Shown: piece after piece, positions 55,898-64,000 of the stretch
How positions within the stretch are numbered: position 1 is the first letter of the stretch
Layout of the letters: each line of letters opens with the position of its first letter
Assembly: GCF_028689845.1 (NCBI RefSeq)
Contig: NZ_JAQVCH010000002.1
Location: 103,096-167,095 of the forward strand
Reading direction: 5' to 3'
Length of the DNA: 64,000 nt
Source: Flavobacterium sp.
GTDB taxonomy: Bacteria > Bacteroidota > Bacteroidia > Flavobacteriales > Flavobacteriaceae
Made by a program: the position numbers and the translations under genes
The notes under the pieces: generated by a model
Told to the model about the DNA's origin: nothing
What the model saw: only the letters and a program-made list of their open reading frames with translations
Database searches by the model: none

Positions 55898-56674
55898 ATG
55901 CATCATTCAAACCCAATTGGACTATTTGATTCTGGTATTGGCGGAACCTCTATCTGGAAGGAAATTCATGCTTTGCTACCAAATGAAGATACTATTTATT
56001 TAGCCGACAGCAAAAATGCACCTTATGGTCTAAAATCAAAAGAAGAAATTATTCATTTGAGTAGAAAGAATACCGAATTTTTACTTAATAATAATGCAAA
56101 AATAATTGTAGTAGCATGCAACACTGCCACAACCAATGCGATTAAAGAATTAAGAAGTTCTTACGATGTTCCTTTCATTGGAATTGAACCGGCCATCAAG
56201 CCAGCAGCAAATAAGTCGAGTACAAATACTATTGGAATTTTAGCAACAAAAGGCACTTTAAACAGCGAGTTATTCAATCAAGCGGTGCTCAACTATCCCA
56301 ACACTAAAATAATTGAACAAGTCGGCCATGGTCTCGTTCAGCTAATCGAAGAAGGTCAAATTGAATCGGAAGAAATGACGCAATTACTGATAAAATATAT
56401 TAGTCCGATGATTAAGAAAAACATCGATTACCTTGTATTGGGTTGTAGTCATTATCCGTATTTGATACCCCAAATCAAGAAAATTATCCCTAAACATATC
56501 CAAATTATAGACTCGGGTGAAGCAGTGGCTTTACAAACTAAAAATGTTTTATCAGAGAATAATAATTTAAGTAATGCCAAGACTAGTTCGGCTATTTTTT
56601 ATACCAACACCAATCCGAGTGTTCTAAAAAAGATAATTGGTTCTTCTTATATTATTATCGAAGCCGATTTTTAA
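55898..56674 (+). CDS. murI: Glutamate racemase
   Basis: 258 aa. IGLFDSGIGGTSIWKEI at the N-terminus, catalytic Cys74 in VACNTATTNA, catalytic Cys183 in VLGCSHYPYL. It converts L- to D-glutamate for peptidoglycan. It follows the bamA-skp transcript after a terminator, so it likely has its own promoter; a TAnnTTTG-like box sits just before the start. Its last 4 bp overlap the convergent gamma carbonic anhydrase stop. Confidence 0.95.
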   Translation: MHHSNPIGLFDSGIGGTSIWKEIHALLPNEDTIYLADSKNAPYGLKSKEEIIHLSRKNTEFLLNNNAKIIVVACNTATTNAIKELRSSYDVPFIGIEPAIKPAANKSSTNTIGILATKGTLNSELFNQAVLNYPNTKIIEQVGHGLVQLIEEGQIESEEMTQLLIKYISPMIKKNIDYLVLGCSHYPYLIPQIKKIIPKHIQIIDSGEAVALQTKNVLSENNNLSNAKTSSAIFYTNTNPSVLKKIIGSSYIIIEADF

Positions 56675-57186
56675 TCTTCTTTAAACCAATTAGAATACAT
56701 CACATAATTGGTAGAAATTCGTTCAATTTCACCTGCAAAATCAGATTGATTAATTTCTTTCACTTTTTTTGCCGGAACACCAGCATAAATTGAACCCGAT
56801 TCAACACGTGTGTTTTGAGTAACTACAGCACCCGCAGCAATGATTGAATTGCTTTCTATCACACAATTATCCATTACAATGGCGCCCATTCCAATCAAAA
56901 CATTATCGTGTATTGTACAGCCGTGCACAATGGCATTATGACCAATTGAAACATGGTTTCCAATAATAGTTGGATGTTTTTGATAAGTACAATGAATAAT
57001 CGCTCCATCTTGAATGTTCACTTTATTTCCAATTTTAATAAAATGAACATCACCACGAACTACAGCATTAAACCAAACACTACACTGCTCGCCAAACTGA
57101 ACATCGCCAACGACAGTAGCATTTTCAGCAATATAACAATCGGCTGGAATTTGAGGAGCCTTTCCGTTAACAGCTTTTATAATCAT
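56671..57186 (-). CDS. Gamma carbonic anhydrase-family hexapeptide-repeat protein
   Basis: 171 aa left-handed beta-helix with hexapeptide repeats (CYIAENATVVGDVQFGEQCSV ...). Zinc-site His residues typical of the family are in GAIIHCTYQKH and IGHNAIVHGC. The C-terminal helix packs against the helix. Called gamma carbonic anhydrase/YrdA-like; catalytic activity is not guaranteed in YrdA relatives. It ends 4 bp inside murI and is separated from PorP by a hairpin. Confidence 0.9.
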   Translation of the reverse strand: MIIKAVNGKAPQIPADCYIAENATVVGDVQFGEQCSVWFNAVVRGDVHFIKIGNKVNIQDGAIIHCTYQKHPTIIGNHVSIGHNAIVHGCTIHDNVLIGMGAIVMDNCVIESNSIIAAGAVVTQNTRVESGSIYAGVPAKKVKEINQSDFAGEIERISTNYVMYSNWFKED

Positions 57187-57199
57187 AATTAAAAAATAA

Positions 57200-57231
57200 T
57201 TAAAAATCCCTATGCTTTTTCAAACATAGGG
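57200..57231 (-). terminator. Terminator between the PorP gene and the gamma carbonic anhydrase gene
   Basis: CCCTATG (57208-57214) pairs with CATAGGG (57225-57231); on the minus strand the stem is followed by a T-rich run (ATTTTTAATT). Confidence 0.7.
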
Positions 57232-57253
57232 AAAATAAGTTTTTGTATTTCTA

Positions 57254-58249
57254 CTAGTTAATGGCAGGACAATTACATTGATATTTCTCTCTTTTACAGA
57301 ATAAATTCATCCCCAGAGTAATTTGATGGAAACCAGCGGTATCAAAACGCACATTTCCAGTCAAATAAGAATACGTATAGGCAAACATAAACTGATTGTA
57401 ATTTACCCCAATAATAGGTGTGATATACTGTAAACGTTGATCAGAAACAGAAGCTCCATCTTGATATTGAGCTCCATCCATACTTCTTCTATAAGATAAT
57501 CCACCCCACATTTTTCCGAATTCTAAATCTTTATATACTTTTAAATTCAAATCAATTGATTTCTCTTTGGTTTCTTCTACTAATTGAAATAAAACAGAAG
57601 GCTCCCATTGCAATTGGTCACTATTACCAAATACATAACCTGCACTAAACAAGTATTTTCTCAAATTATCCGATTCAAACTCCGTGTAAATTTCTCTTCT
57701 TACGTTTGCCATCGCATTTTTTATAGTAAAGTGAGTGTAAAACTCCAAATAGTTATACGAAGCTCCTAAGTCGATATTGAAATAAGAATCTTTTTGATAA
57801 ATTCCGCCAATAATTGGGTCAAATTCTTCAAAACTCGTTTCGTCCAATTGGCTTTGTATTACTGCTCCACTAATACCAAAAGAAAGTTGATTTAAATCTA
57901 ACTCACTTCTAGAAAACATAATATGGTGAGCATAAGTAAGTTTTACTCCTTTTTGTGAATGATATCCATTTTTATCTGAAAACAAAATGGCACCTACTCC
58001 AGAACGTTCACCTACACTAGTATTGAAACTTAAAGTACTCAATCGTGGAGCATCTTCTTGTCCAAACCACTGTCCTCTCCCGGTTAATCGTAGTTTTCCA
58101 CAATTAGCGGCACCTGCCATTGAGGGGTGAATTAAATAATAATTATCGGTTAAATAATCTGAATACACAGCAATTCCCTCTTGCGAATAAACCGCTTGTG
58201 TAAAAATAAATAATAGTAATAAATACTTTTTTTTGAGTTTAAGATTCAT
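57254..58249 (-). CDS. PorP/SprF family type IX secretion outer-membrane protein
   Basis: 331 aa with a signal peptide (about 1-22, ending AVYSQ). The mature protein shows the PorP/SprF pattern: YLIHPSMAGAANCGKLRLTGRGQW at the start, then about 14 amphipathic strands (YDFSMYTHFTIKN-type segments, RRSMDGAQYQDGASV) to a C-terminal CKREKYQCNC. PorP proteins often sit next to a T9SS type B client and help to attach or secrete it. Here the client gene lies just 6 bp upstream in the same direction. Confidence 0.92.
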   Translation of the reverse strand: MNLKLKKKYLLLLFIFTQAVYSQEGIAVYSDYLTDNYYLIHPSMAGAANCGKLRLTGRGQWFGQEDAPRLSTLSFNTSVGERSGVGAILFSDKNGYHSQKGVKLTYAHHIMFSRSELDLNQLSFGISGAVIQSQLDETSFEEFDPIIGGIYQKDSYFNIDLGASYNYLEFYTHFTIKNAMANVRREIYTEFESDNLRKYLFSAGYVFGNSDQLQWEPSVLFQLVEETKEKSIDLNLKVYKDLEFGKMWGGLSYRRSMDGAQYQDGASVSDQRLQYITPIIGVNYNQFMFAYTYSYLTGNVRFDTAGFHQITLGMNLFCKREKYQCNCPAIN

Positions 58250-58255
58250 GGGCTT

Positions 58256-61200
58256 TTATCTTTTTAATGAAAAATGTGCTCTAAACACTTTTGCGTCTCC
58301 TTGCTCTTCATATTCAACGCTAAACCAGTAATCGGTTGAAGGAAGGGCCTCTCCGTTGAAGGTTCCGTCCCATCCTACTCCTAATGGACTAATTTGCTTG
58401 ATGAATTTTCCGTAGCGGTCAAATATATAAATTTTTGCGTTAGGATTAACGTCCCGAAGGCTAAATATATTCCAAGTGTCATTTTGTCCATCACCATTTG
58501 GCGTAAAGAACTTTGGATAATCAATGATAAAGGCTTGGATAGTCGTATCTAAACAGCCATTGGTATCCTGAACCGTAATATAATGCCAGCCTGAGCTAAC
58601 ATTAGTAAACACATTACTAGTTTGGAAAGGGCCATAATCAATACTATACAAATAATTACCGTTATTCTGGTTTGGCGTGGTAACTCCCGTAGCAATCACC
58701 GTGATGGTTTGGTTCTCGCTAAAGTAATTGCTCACCTGATAGGTGACCACCGCTTGTTGTGAATAAATAACCTCTGCTGTTGTTGGCTCAGAAACACAGC
58801 CTGTTACACTGTTGGTTGCCACAACTGTATAAACTCCCGGCTCGGTGACCGTAATACTTGCTGTTGTGCCTACTTCTACTCCTTGTGCATCAGTCCATAC
58901 AAAAGTATGGGTCAGCGGATCTAAATTACTGTCTAGTGTAAAATCGTTTAAAAGTTCTCCCGTTTCAGGGTCTAAACAGATGGTTCCGCCTTCTGGTGTT
59001 GGTTCTGGTAATAAATAGATGGTAAGTGGTATCGGTATAATCGTTGGACAACTGCTACTAGTAGCTGGATTAACGAGCACTGCATAAATGGTTTGCTGTT
59101 GTGGCGTTGTATTATTATACGCTTCTGGCGTAGCAATCGCTCCACTGTAATCGTTATCAACCGTGGCTTGTTGTGCATCGGCTAAATTTTCATAATAATA
59201 AACCGTGGTGCCCACCGGGTTGTTGGTTCCAATCAGTAGCGGACTTACTGTTGCTGTTAAATCAAAGGTGTAAATTCCATCATTATCGCCGATTGTATCA
59301 CACACTGTAGTTTCTGGGGCATCAATTGGTAGCGGATTGGCTTGTGTGCCTTCTTCTACTTCCAAAATAACTTCTCCCGTAGCATTCACACAACCTGTGT
59401 CGTTGTTCACTACGCGCACATAAATGGTTTGAGGCGAACTAATATTGGTATACACGTTTGGAAGCGATGGTGTTCCTGCTAAAGCATCTGCCGCTGTTAA
59501 ATAATAACTCACCGTATAATCTGCGGCTGCTTGTGTTGTTCCTAAAACCCTAGGATTCATCGTACTAAGCACAAAAGCCATCGCAAAATCATCTATCGGT
59601 TCACATTGGTAAAAGGCTATTGGACTCTCAGCAATGATTGGAAGCGGATTCACAATCAATTGTAATTCGACTAATTGATAACAACTCGGCTCGTTTACTC
59701 CTGGGATTCTAGTAACCCGAACCCAAATCGTTTGCGTGTTTGGTGTCGTATTACTATAATTCGCTGGGTCTAGAATTTCATTAATGGCAGCATTGGCATC
59801 CGACTCATTTTCATAATAGGTCAGTGCAAACTCTGTTAAACTCGCTCCATTTAAAATATAATTGGCCCGAAGGGTTAAATCAAAAACCTCAATTCCATCA
59901 CCTGGATTATTATCATCACAAGCCTCTAACGCTTCTGGCATAGTGCGTGGCTCTGGAAGTGGTAACACCCGAATGGTCAAGGTCGTATAACTATGACAAC
60001 CCGCTGGCGAAGTTACCCGAACCCCTAAAGTCTGAACCGTTACAATGGCATTGGTATAGGTTTGTGGGTTCTGTATCGCATTGATATCATCCAACGCATT
60101 TTGATAATTTGGATAATACGTTACCGTATAGCCGCCTAATCCTTGGGTAATGTCATTATCTCGAATCGTTAAATCAAATAACGTAAAGCCATCATTTGGC
60201 AACGACTCATCACATAAACTAAGTGGTGTAGGGAAAGTTAAGGCTAGTGGAATATCCACAATAAGCTCAAAACTACCCGTTTCAAAACAACCCGTTGCTA
60301 AATCAGTTACCCGAACCCAAATCGTTTGTGGATTACTCGTATTGGCATAACTTGCTGGATTGGCAATCCAAGCTATATTATCCACCGCATTTTGCTCTGT
60401 CGTATAATAACGTACCTGATAAGCAGAAGCTCCTTGGGGTTGTGCCGCTAAAATTACTGGTGTTTGAACCGTTAAATCAAAGCGACTTAATCCGTTTTGT
60501 GTATTGTTATCCGTATCACACAGAGTTAGGTTGTCCAATGTAGGCATCTCCGGTCTTGGATTAACCACCAAGCTTATCGCTCGGATACTAAAACATCCCG
60601 TTAGATTATCCTCGGCCCGAACATATAAAGTCTGTTGACCTTGTTCGATACTGGCGTATAAAATAGTCGTGTCAATGCTATCTGAACCATCCTGAGCTTG
60701 TTGCTGGGTTTCATGGAAGGTTACCGTAATATCCAAAGGCGAAGCTCCGTTGAGCAGTGGCGCAATTAATGCCGCTAAATCAAAACTTGCCAAGCCATCA
60801 TTATTCTCATCACACAACTCCGTTGGTGCTATTGGAAATAAAAACGGTAAAGGCTCTACCCGTAAATCCAACAAGGTCGTTGCATAACATCCCGTTACCG
60901 GATCAAAGACCCGAACATGAATAGCTTGTGCATTCGACGTATTGGTATACGTGGTTGGTAAAGCATCCGTACCCGCTTGGGCTTGGGCTAAGGTTAAGTG
61001 AAAACTCACCTCTAAGCCTTCTTGAGCTCCAACAATATCATCAATAGCTAACGTTAAATCGAAAGTCTCTCGCTCATCGCCTGGGTTATTGACATCACAA
61101 AGCGATAAAGGCGTTGGAATGTTTGCAATAGGTAAAGCATTAACAATAAGCTCTAAAGGAGCTACATCATAACAACCCGTGGCAATCACCTCTACCCGAA

Positions 61201-64000
61201 CCCAAATGGTTTGGGAACTGCTTAAATAAGCAGCGATGCCCGTTAATTGCGGAGTTGCTGCTTCTGCCTCTGCTTCTGTGGCATAAAACGTAACCGTATG
61301 TAAGGCCGGGTCTAATCCGTCTAAAATACCTGTAATGGTGGTCGTTAAATTAAAGACCTCTTGGCCATCTGAATTCCAATCGCATAATGGATAAGCTGTT
61401 GGAGTGGTATTAATTATCGGATACGGATTCACAATTAAATTAAAAGTTGTCACCGATGGACAATCTGTCGTGCCCGTATTGACTACTCGTATATAAATAA
61501 TCTGTACACTCGGAGTTATCGAAGTGTAATTCCCAGGAGTCGGTATTGGAGCTCCTCCTAACAACGCATCTTGCATGGTTTCATGAAAAGTAACCGTGAC
61601 ATTAGGATTGCCACCCGTGATAAAAGCAATGGTTTGCGTTAAATCAAAAATACTTATCCCATCGTTATTATCATCACAATTTACTAAATCCGCTGGCGTA
61701 TTAATCACCGGTGCTGGTGAAACCGTAAGGGTTACACTTTGGTTTAAAACAGCCGAACAAGTAGGATTTGTACCACTAAAAACACCTACTAAAGTAATAA
61801 CTGTAGTAGTTGTATAGGTATCGGTTAACGATCCAAAACCAGAACCGTCTAGCTCTAAGGTTTGAACTGCTGAACCATCAACGGTATATTCTACGGTAGC
61901 TCCTGGTGTTCCGTTAAAAGTAACGGTCGCCTCTGTGGAAGGACAAAGCACACTATCGCCTGCAATACTCGCCGTAGGTACTGGACGCACGGTGACACTC
62001 ACTGTAAAAGTGGCTAAACATTCTATAGGAGCAACACCCGAGGTAGCCGTAACCGTGTACACCACTGTAAGGGGACTAGTAGTTGTATTCTCTAAAGTCT
62101 GACTAATGGTGGTTTGTGGTGTGGTCTGATTCGATGCTCCTGTTATTCCTGTTGGTGCTGTTACACTCCACGTATAGGTTGTTCCTGTTGGAACAACATC
62201 AGGTGCTGTATTGGTTGGTAGAACCGTAAAGGTGTCTGCCGAACAAATCGTTTGTACCGTGTTGGCAATACTTGGTCTAGGGTTAACAGTAACCGTAATG
62301 GTAAAACTTCCCGTACACGTATTTGGTGCCACGCCTGAAGTAGCCGTTACTGTATAAATTACATTTATCGCTGCACTTGTTGTATTGGTTAACGTCTGAC
62401 TGATGCTCGTTTGTGGTGTTGCTTGATTTGACGCTCCGGTAATTCCTGTTGGCGTAGCAACGCTCCACGTATAGCTCGTGCCTGTTGGAACTACATCTGG
62501 AAGTGTGTTAGTCGGAGTAACCGAAAAGGCCGTAGCCGAACAAATCGTTTGGGTGATATTGGCAATAAGCGGACTCGGATTAACGGTAACGGTGATGGTA
62601 AAAGTACTCGTGCATGCCGTTGGTGTAATTCCCGAACTAGCAGTCACTGTATACACCACATTTATGGCCGTGTTTGTCGTATTGTTTAAGGTTTGACTGA
62701 TGTTTGCTTGTGGTAGTAGTTGATCGGCTGCTCCCGTAATTCCTGCTGGTGCAGCAACTGTCCACGTATAGGTTGTTCCTAGTGGAACAACATTCGGCGG
62801 GGTATCCGTGGGGCTTATCGTAAAGGTAGAACCCGTACAAATAACCGCTGTTTGATTGGTAATACTCGGTTTTGGATTCACCGTGACAGTTATAGTGAAC
62901 GTATCGGTACAAACATTCGGAGCCGTGCCTACCGAGGCAGTGACCGTATATACCACATCAAGAGCAGAACTCGTGGTGTTGGTTAGCGTTTGACTGATAC
63001 TCGTTTGTGGTGTTGTTTGATTCGATGCCCCCGTAACTCCTGCTGGTGCAGCCGCACTCCACGTGTAGGTCGTTCCTGTGGGAACCACATCTGGAAGCGT
63101 GTTGGCTGGCGTAACTGTGAAAGTGTCCGTTGAACAAATTGTTTGGGTGACATCCGCAATTTGTGGATTTGGAGTCACACTCACCGTAATGGTAAAGGTA
63201 CTACTACACACATTTGGAGCCACACCAAAACTAGCCGTGACCGTATACACCACATCAAGACTTGCTACCGTGGTATTGGTTAGGGTCTGACTGATGCTCG
63301 TTTGTGGTGTCGCTTGATTCGATGCTCCTGTTATTCCTACTGGTGCAGTTACACTCCACGTGTAGGTTGTTCCTGTGGGAACTACATCGGGTGCCGTATT
63401 GGTTGGCGTAACGGTGAAGGTTTCCGCAGAACAAATACTTTGGGTTACCGCCGCAATTTGTGGATTTGGATTAACCGTAACAGTAATGCTAAAGCTGTCC
63501 GTACAAATAGTAGGAGCTGTACCCACCGAGGCCGTAACAGTATACACCACATCTTGTGGGGTTGCGTTTGTATTGATGAGCGTCTGACTGATACTCGTTT
63601 GTGGTGTTGTTTGATTTGATGCTCCCGTAACTCCTGCTGGTGCAGCCACACTCCACGTGTAGGTCGTTCCTGTTGGAACAACATCTGGAAGCGTGTTTGT
63701 TGGCGTAAACGTAAAAGTATCCATTGAACATATCACTTGAGTGACATCCGCAATTAGTGGTTCTGGATTAACCGTGACCGTGATTGTAAAACTCGCTGTA
63801 CAAACGGTAGGTGTTGTACCCACTGAAGCCGTAACGGTATACACCACATCTAGTGATGTTGATGTGGAATTCGATAAGGTTTGGCTGATACTCGTTTGTG
63901 GTGTAGCTTGATTTGATGCTCCACTCACTCCTACTGGTGCAGTAACTGTCCAGGTATAAGTCGTTCCCGTTGGAACCACATCTGGAGCCGTGTTTGCTGG
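58256..64000 (-). CDS. Giant T9SS type B repeat protein, 5' end beyond the window
   Basis: At least 1914 residues; the frame is open at base 64000, so the N-terminus and signal peptide are not seen. From the visible N-terminus: seven PKD-like repeats (first partial) of exactly 99 aa with VVPTGTTYTWSV ... SNQTTPQTSISQTL ... VVYTVTAS ... FTITVTVNP; one different beta domain; nine repeats of about 95-105 aa with CDxNxDGxxxFDL ... TVTFYxTxxDA ... QTIYVRV ... FxLxVNPxP; a linker; and the gliding-motility-associated C-terminal domain (FFTPNGDGQNDTWNI ... FDRYGKFI ... DYWFSVEY). It is exported by T9SS with the PorP neighbour and is probably a surface fibre or adhesin. Confidence 0.92.
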   Translation of the reverse strand, partial: PANTAPDVVPTGTTYTWTVTAPVGVSGASNQATPQTSISQTLSNSTSTSLDVVYTVTASVGTTPTVCTASFTITVTVNPEPLIADVTQVICSMDTFTFTPTNTLPDVVPTGTTYTWSVAAPAGVTGASNQTTPQTSISQTLINTNATPQDVVYTVTASVGTAPTICTDSFSITVTVNPNPQIAAVTQSICSAETFTVTPTNTAPDVVPTGTTYTWSVTAPVGITGASNQATPQTSISQTLTNTTVASLDVVYTVTASFGVAPNVCSSTFTITVSVTPNPQIADVTQTICSTDTFTVTPANTLPDVVPTGTTYTWSAAAPAGVTGASNQTTPQTSISQTLTNTTSSALDVVYTVTASVGTAPNVCTDTFTITVTVNPKPSITNQTAVICTGSTFTISPTDTPPNVVPLGTTYTWTVAAPAGITGAADQLLPQANISQTLNNTTNTAINVVYTVTASSGITPTACTSTFTITVTVNPSPLIANITQTICSATAFSVTPTNTLPDVVPTGTSYTWSVATPTGITGASNQATPQTSISQTLTNTTSAAINVIYTVTATSGVAPNTCTGSFTITVTVNPRPSIANTVQTICSADTFTVLPTNTAPDVVPTGTTYTWSVTAPTGITGASNQTTPQTTISQTLENTTTSPLTVVYTVTATSGVAPIECLATFTVSVTVRPVPTASIAGDSVLCPSTEATVTFNGTPGATVEYTVDGSAVQTLELDGSGFGSLTDTYTTTTVITLVGVFSGTNPTCSAVLNQSVTLTVSPAPVINTPADLVNCDDNNDGISIFDLTQTIAFITGGNPNVTVTFHETMQDALLGGAPIPTPGNYTSITPSVQIIYIRVVNTGTTDCPSVTTFNLIVNPYPIINTTPTAYPLCDWNSDGQEVFNLTTTITGILDGLDPALHTVTFYATEAEAEAATPQLTGIAAYLSSSQTIWVRVEVIATGCYDVAPLELIVNALPIANIPTPLSLCDVNNPGDERETFDLTLAIDDIVGAQEGLEVSFHLTLAQAQAGTDALPTTYTNTSNAQAIHVRVFDPVTGCYATTLLDLRVEPLPFLFPIAPTELCDENNDGLASFDLAALIAPLLNGASPLDITVTFHETQQQAQDGSDSIDTTILYASIEQGQQTLYVRAEDNLTGCFSIRAISLVVNPRPEMPTLDNLTLCDTDNNTQNGLSRFDLTVQTPVILAAQPQGASAYQVRYYTTEQNAVDNIAWIANPASYANTSNPQTIWVRVTDLATGCFETGSFELIVDIPLALTFPTPLSLCDESLPNDGFTLFDLTIRDNDITQGLGGYTVTYYPNYQNALDDINAIQNPQTYTNAIVTVQTLGVRVTSPAGCHSYTTLTIRVLPLPEPRTMPEALEACDDNNPGDGIEVFDLTLRANYILNGASLTEFALTYYENESDANAAINEILDPANYSNTTPNTQTIWVRVTRIPGVNEPSCYQLVELQLIVNPLPIIAESPIAFYQCEPIDDFAMAFVLSTMNPRVLGTTQAAADYTVSYYLTAADALAGTPSLPNVYTNISSPQTIYVRVVNNDTGCVNATGEVILEVEEGTQANPLPIDAPETTVCDTIGDNDGIYTFDLTATVSPLLIGTNNPVGTTVYYYENLADAQQATVDNDYSGAIATPEAYNNTTPQQQTIYAVLVNPATSSSCPTIIPIPLTIYLLPEPTPEGGTICLDPETGELLNDFTLDSNLDPLTHTFVWTDAQGVEVGTTASITVTEPGVYTVVATNSVTGCVSEPTTAEVIYSQQAVVTYQVSNYFSENQTITVIATGVTTPNQNNGNYLYSIDYGPFQTSNVFTNVSSGWHYITVQDTNGCLDTTIQAFIIDYPKFFTPNGDGQNDTWNIFSLRDVNPNAKIYIFDRYGKFIKQISPLGVGWDGTFNGEALPSTDYWFSVEYEEQGDAKVFRAHFSLKR
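61978..64000 (-). repeat. Tandem 297-bp repeats coding for 99-aa PKD-like domains
   Basis: The marker GAACAAAT(C/T/A) starts at 62241, 62538, (62835), 63132, 63429 and (63726 as GAACATAT): every step is exactly 297 bp. The array is coding throughout and continues past the window edge. The uniform length suggests unequal crossing-over keeps the units similar. Confidence 0.9.

Noticed and set aside
1..64000. tRNA, rRNA, transposase or phage genes
   Set aside because: I looked for cloverleaf-like or known conserved sequences and for transposase or integrase motifs and found none that I can support.

Overview
The window is from a low-GC member of the Bacteroidota, most likely Flavobacterium or a close relative. 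Support: T9SS type A and type B sorting domains, a PorP/SprF partner, Bacteroidota-type -7 promoters (TAnnTTTG), the order NadK - DUF6089 - UppS - BamA - two OmpH/Skp - MurI, and Sus-like maltodextrin enzymes. No rRNA, tRNA, transposase, integrase or CRISPR array was seen. The identification rests on protein-family recognition by eye, not on a search.

Layout. (1) 1-7574: alpha-glucan utilisation genes, all on the + strand: a 5'-truncated GH65 phosphorylase, a secreted GH13, a secreted GH31 and a lipoprotein GH13. (2) 7575-12597: an accessory region. It holds three arrays of very short direct repeats with exact 10- or 11-bp periods, and three same-orientation copies of a 133-bp element with 12-bp terminal inverted repeats. 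Between the copies lie an orphan AT-rich gene, duplicated PrcB-like lipoproteins, a delta-60-repeat T9SS protein and two broken T9SS tails. (3) 12598-16314: a metallophosphoesterase fused to an outer-membrane barrel. (4) 16589-32321: a long + strand run of transport, stress and redox genes: urea transporter, TMEM175-like channel, AraC regulator, two pirins, two YceI proteins, tandem MliC lipoprotein, catalase, baeRF-type and HPF-type ribosome hibernation factors, SDR, an HdeD gene with an in-frame stop, FMN reductase, DsbA/FrnE-like protein, butanediol dehydrogenase and Dps. (5) 32443-40610: FUSC exporter-like protein, small membrane proteins, a frameshifted membrane protein, an S15/CocE peptidase, a glycerophosphodiesterase and a BaiN-like flavoprotein. 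(6) 40679-46158: two paralogous T9SS type A surface proteins with a shared 23-bp promoter segment. (7) 46597-57186: housekeeping and envelope genes (DUF456, PdxJ, CBS protein, NadK, UppS, BamA, two Skp/OmpH, MurI, gamma carbonic anhydrase). (8) 57254-64000: a PorP/SprF protein and its probable client, a giant T9SS type B repeat protein that runs off the window.

How the genes fit together. Region 1 degrades maltodextrins outside and in the periplasm and feeds intracellular phosphorolysis. Region 4 looks like a stationary-phase and oxidative-stress set, with DNA protection (Dps), ribosome hibernation, peroxide removal and envelope protection. Region 7 carries outer-membrane biogenesis; region 8 is a dedicated T9SS type B secretion pair. 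The strongest candidates for something undescribed are the helically phased micro-repeat arrays (7773-8012) and the 133-bp element with its flanked cargo (8091-12460).
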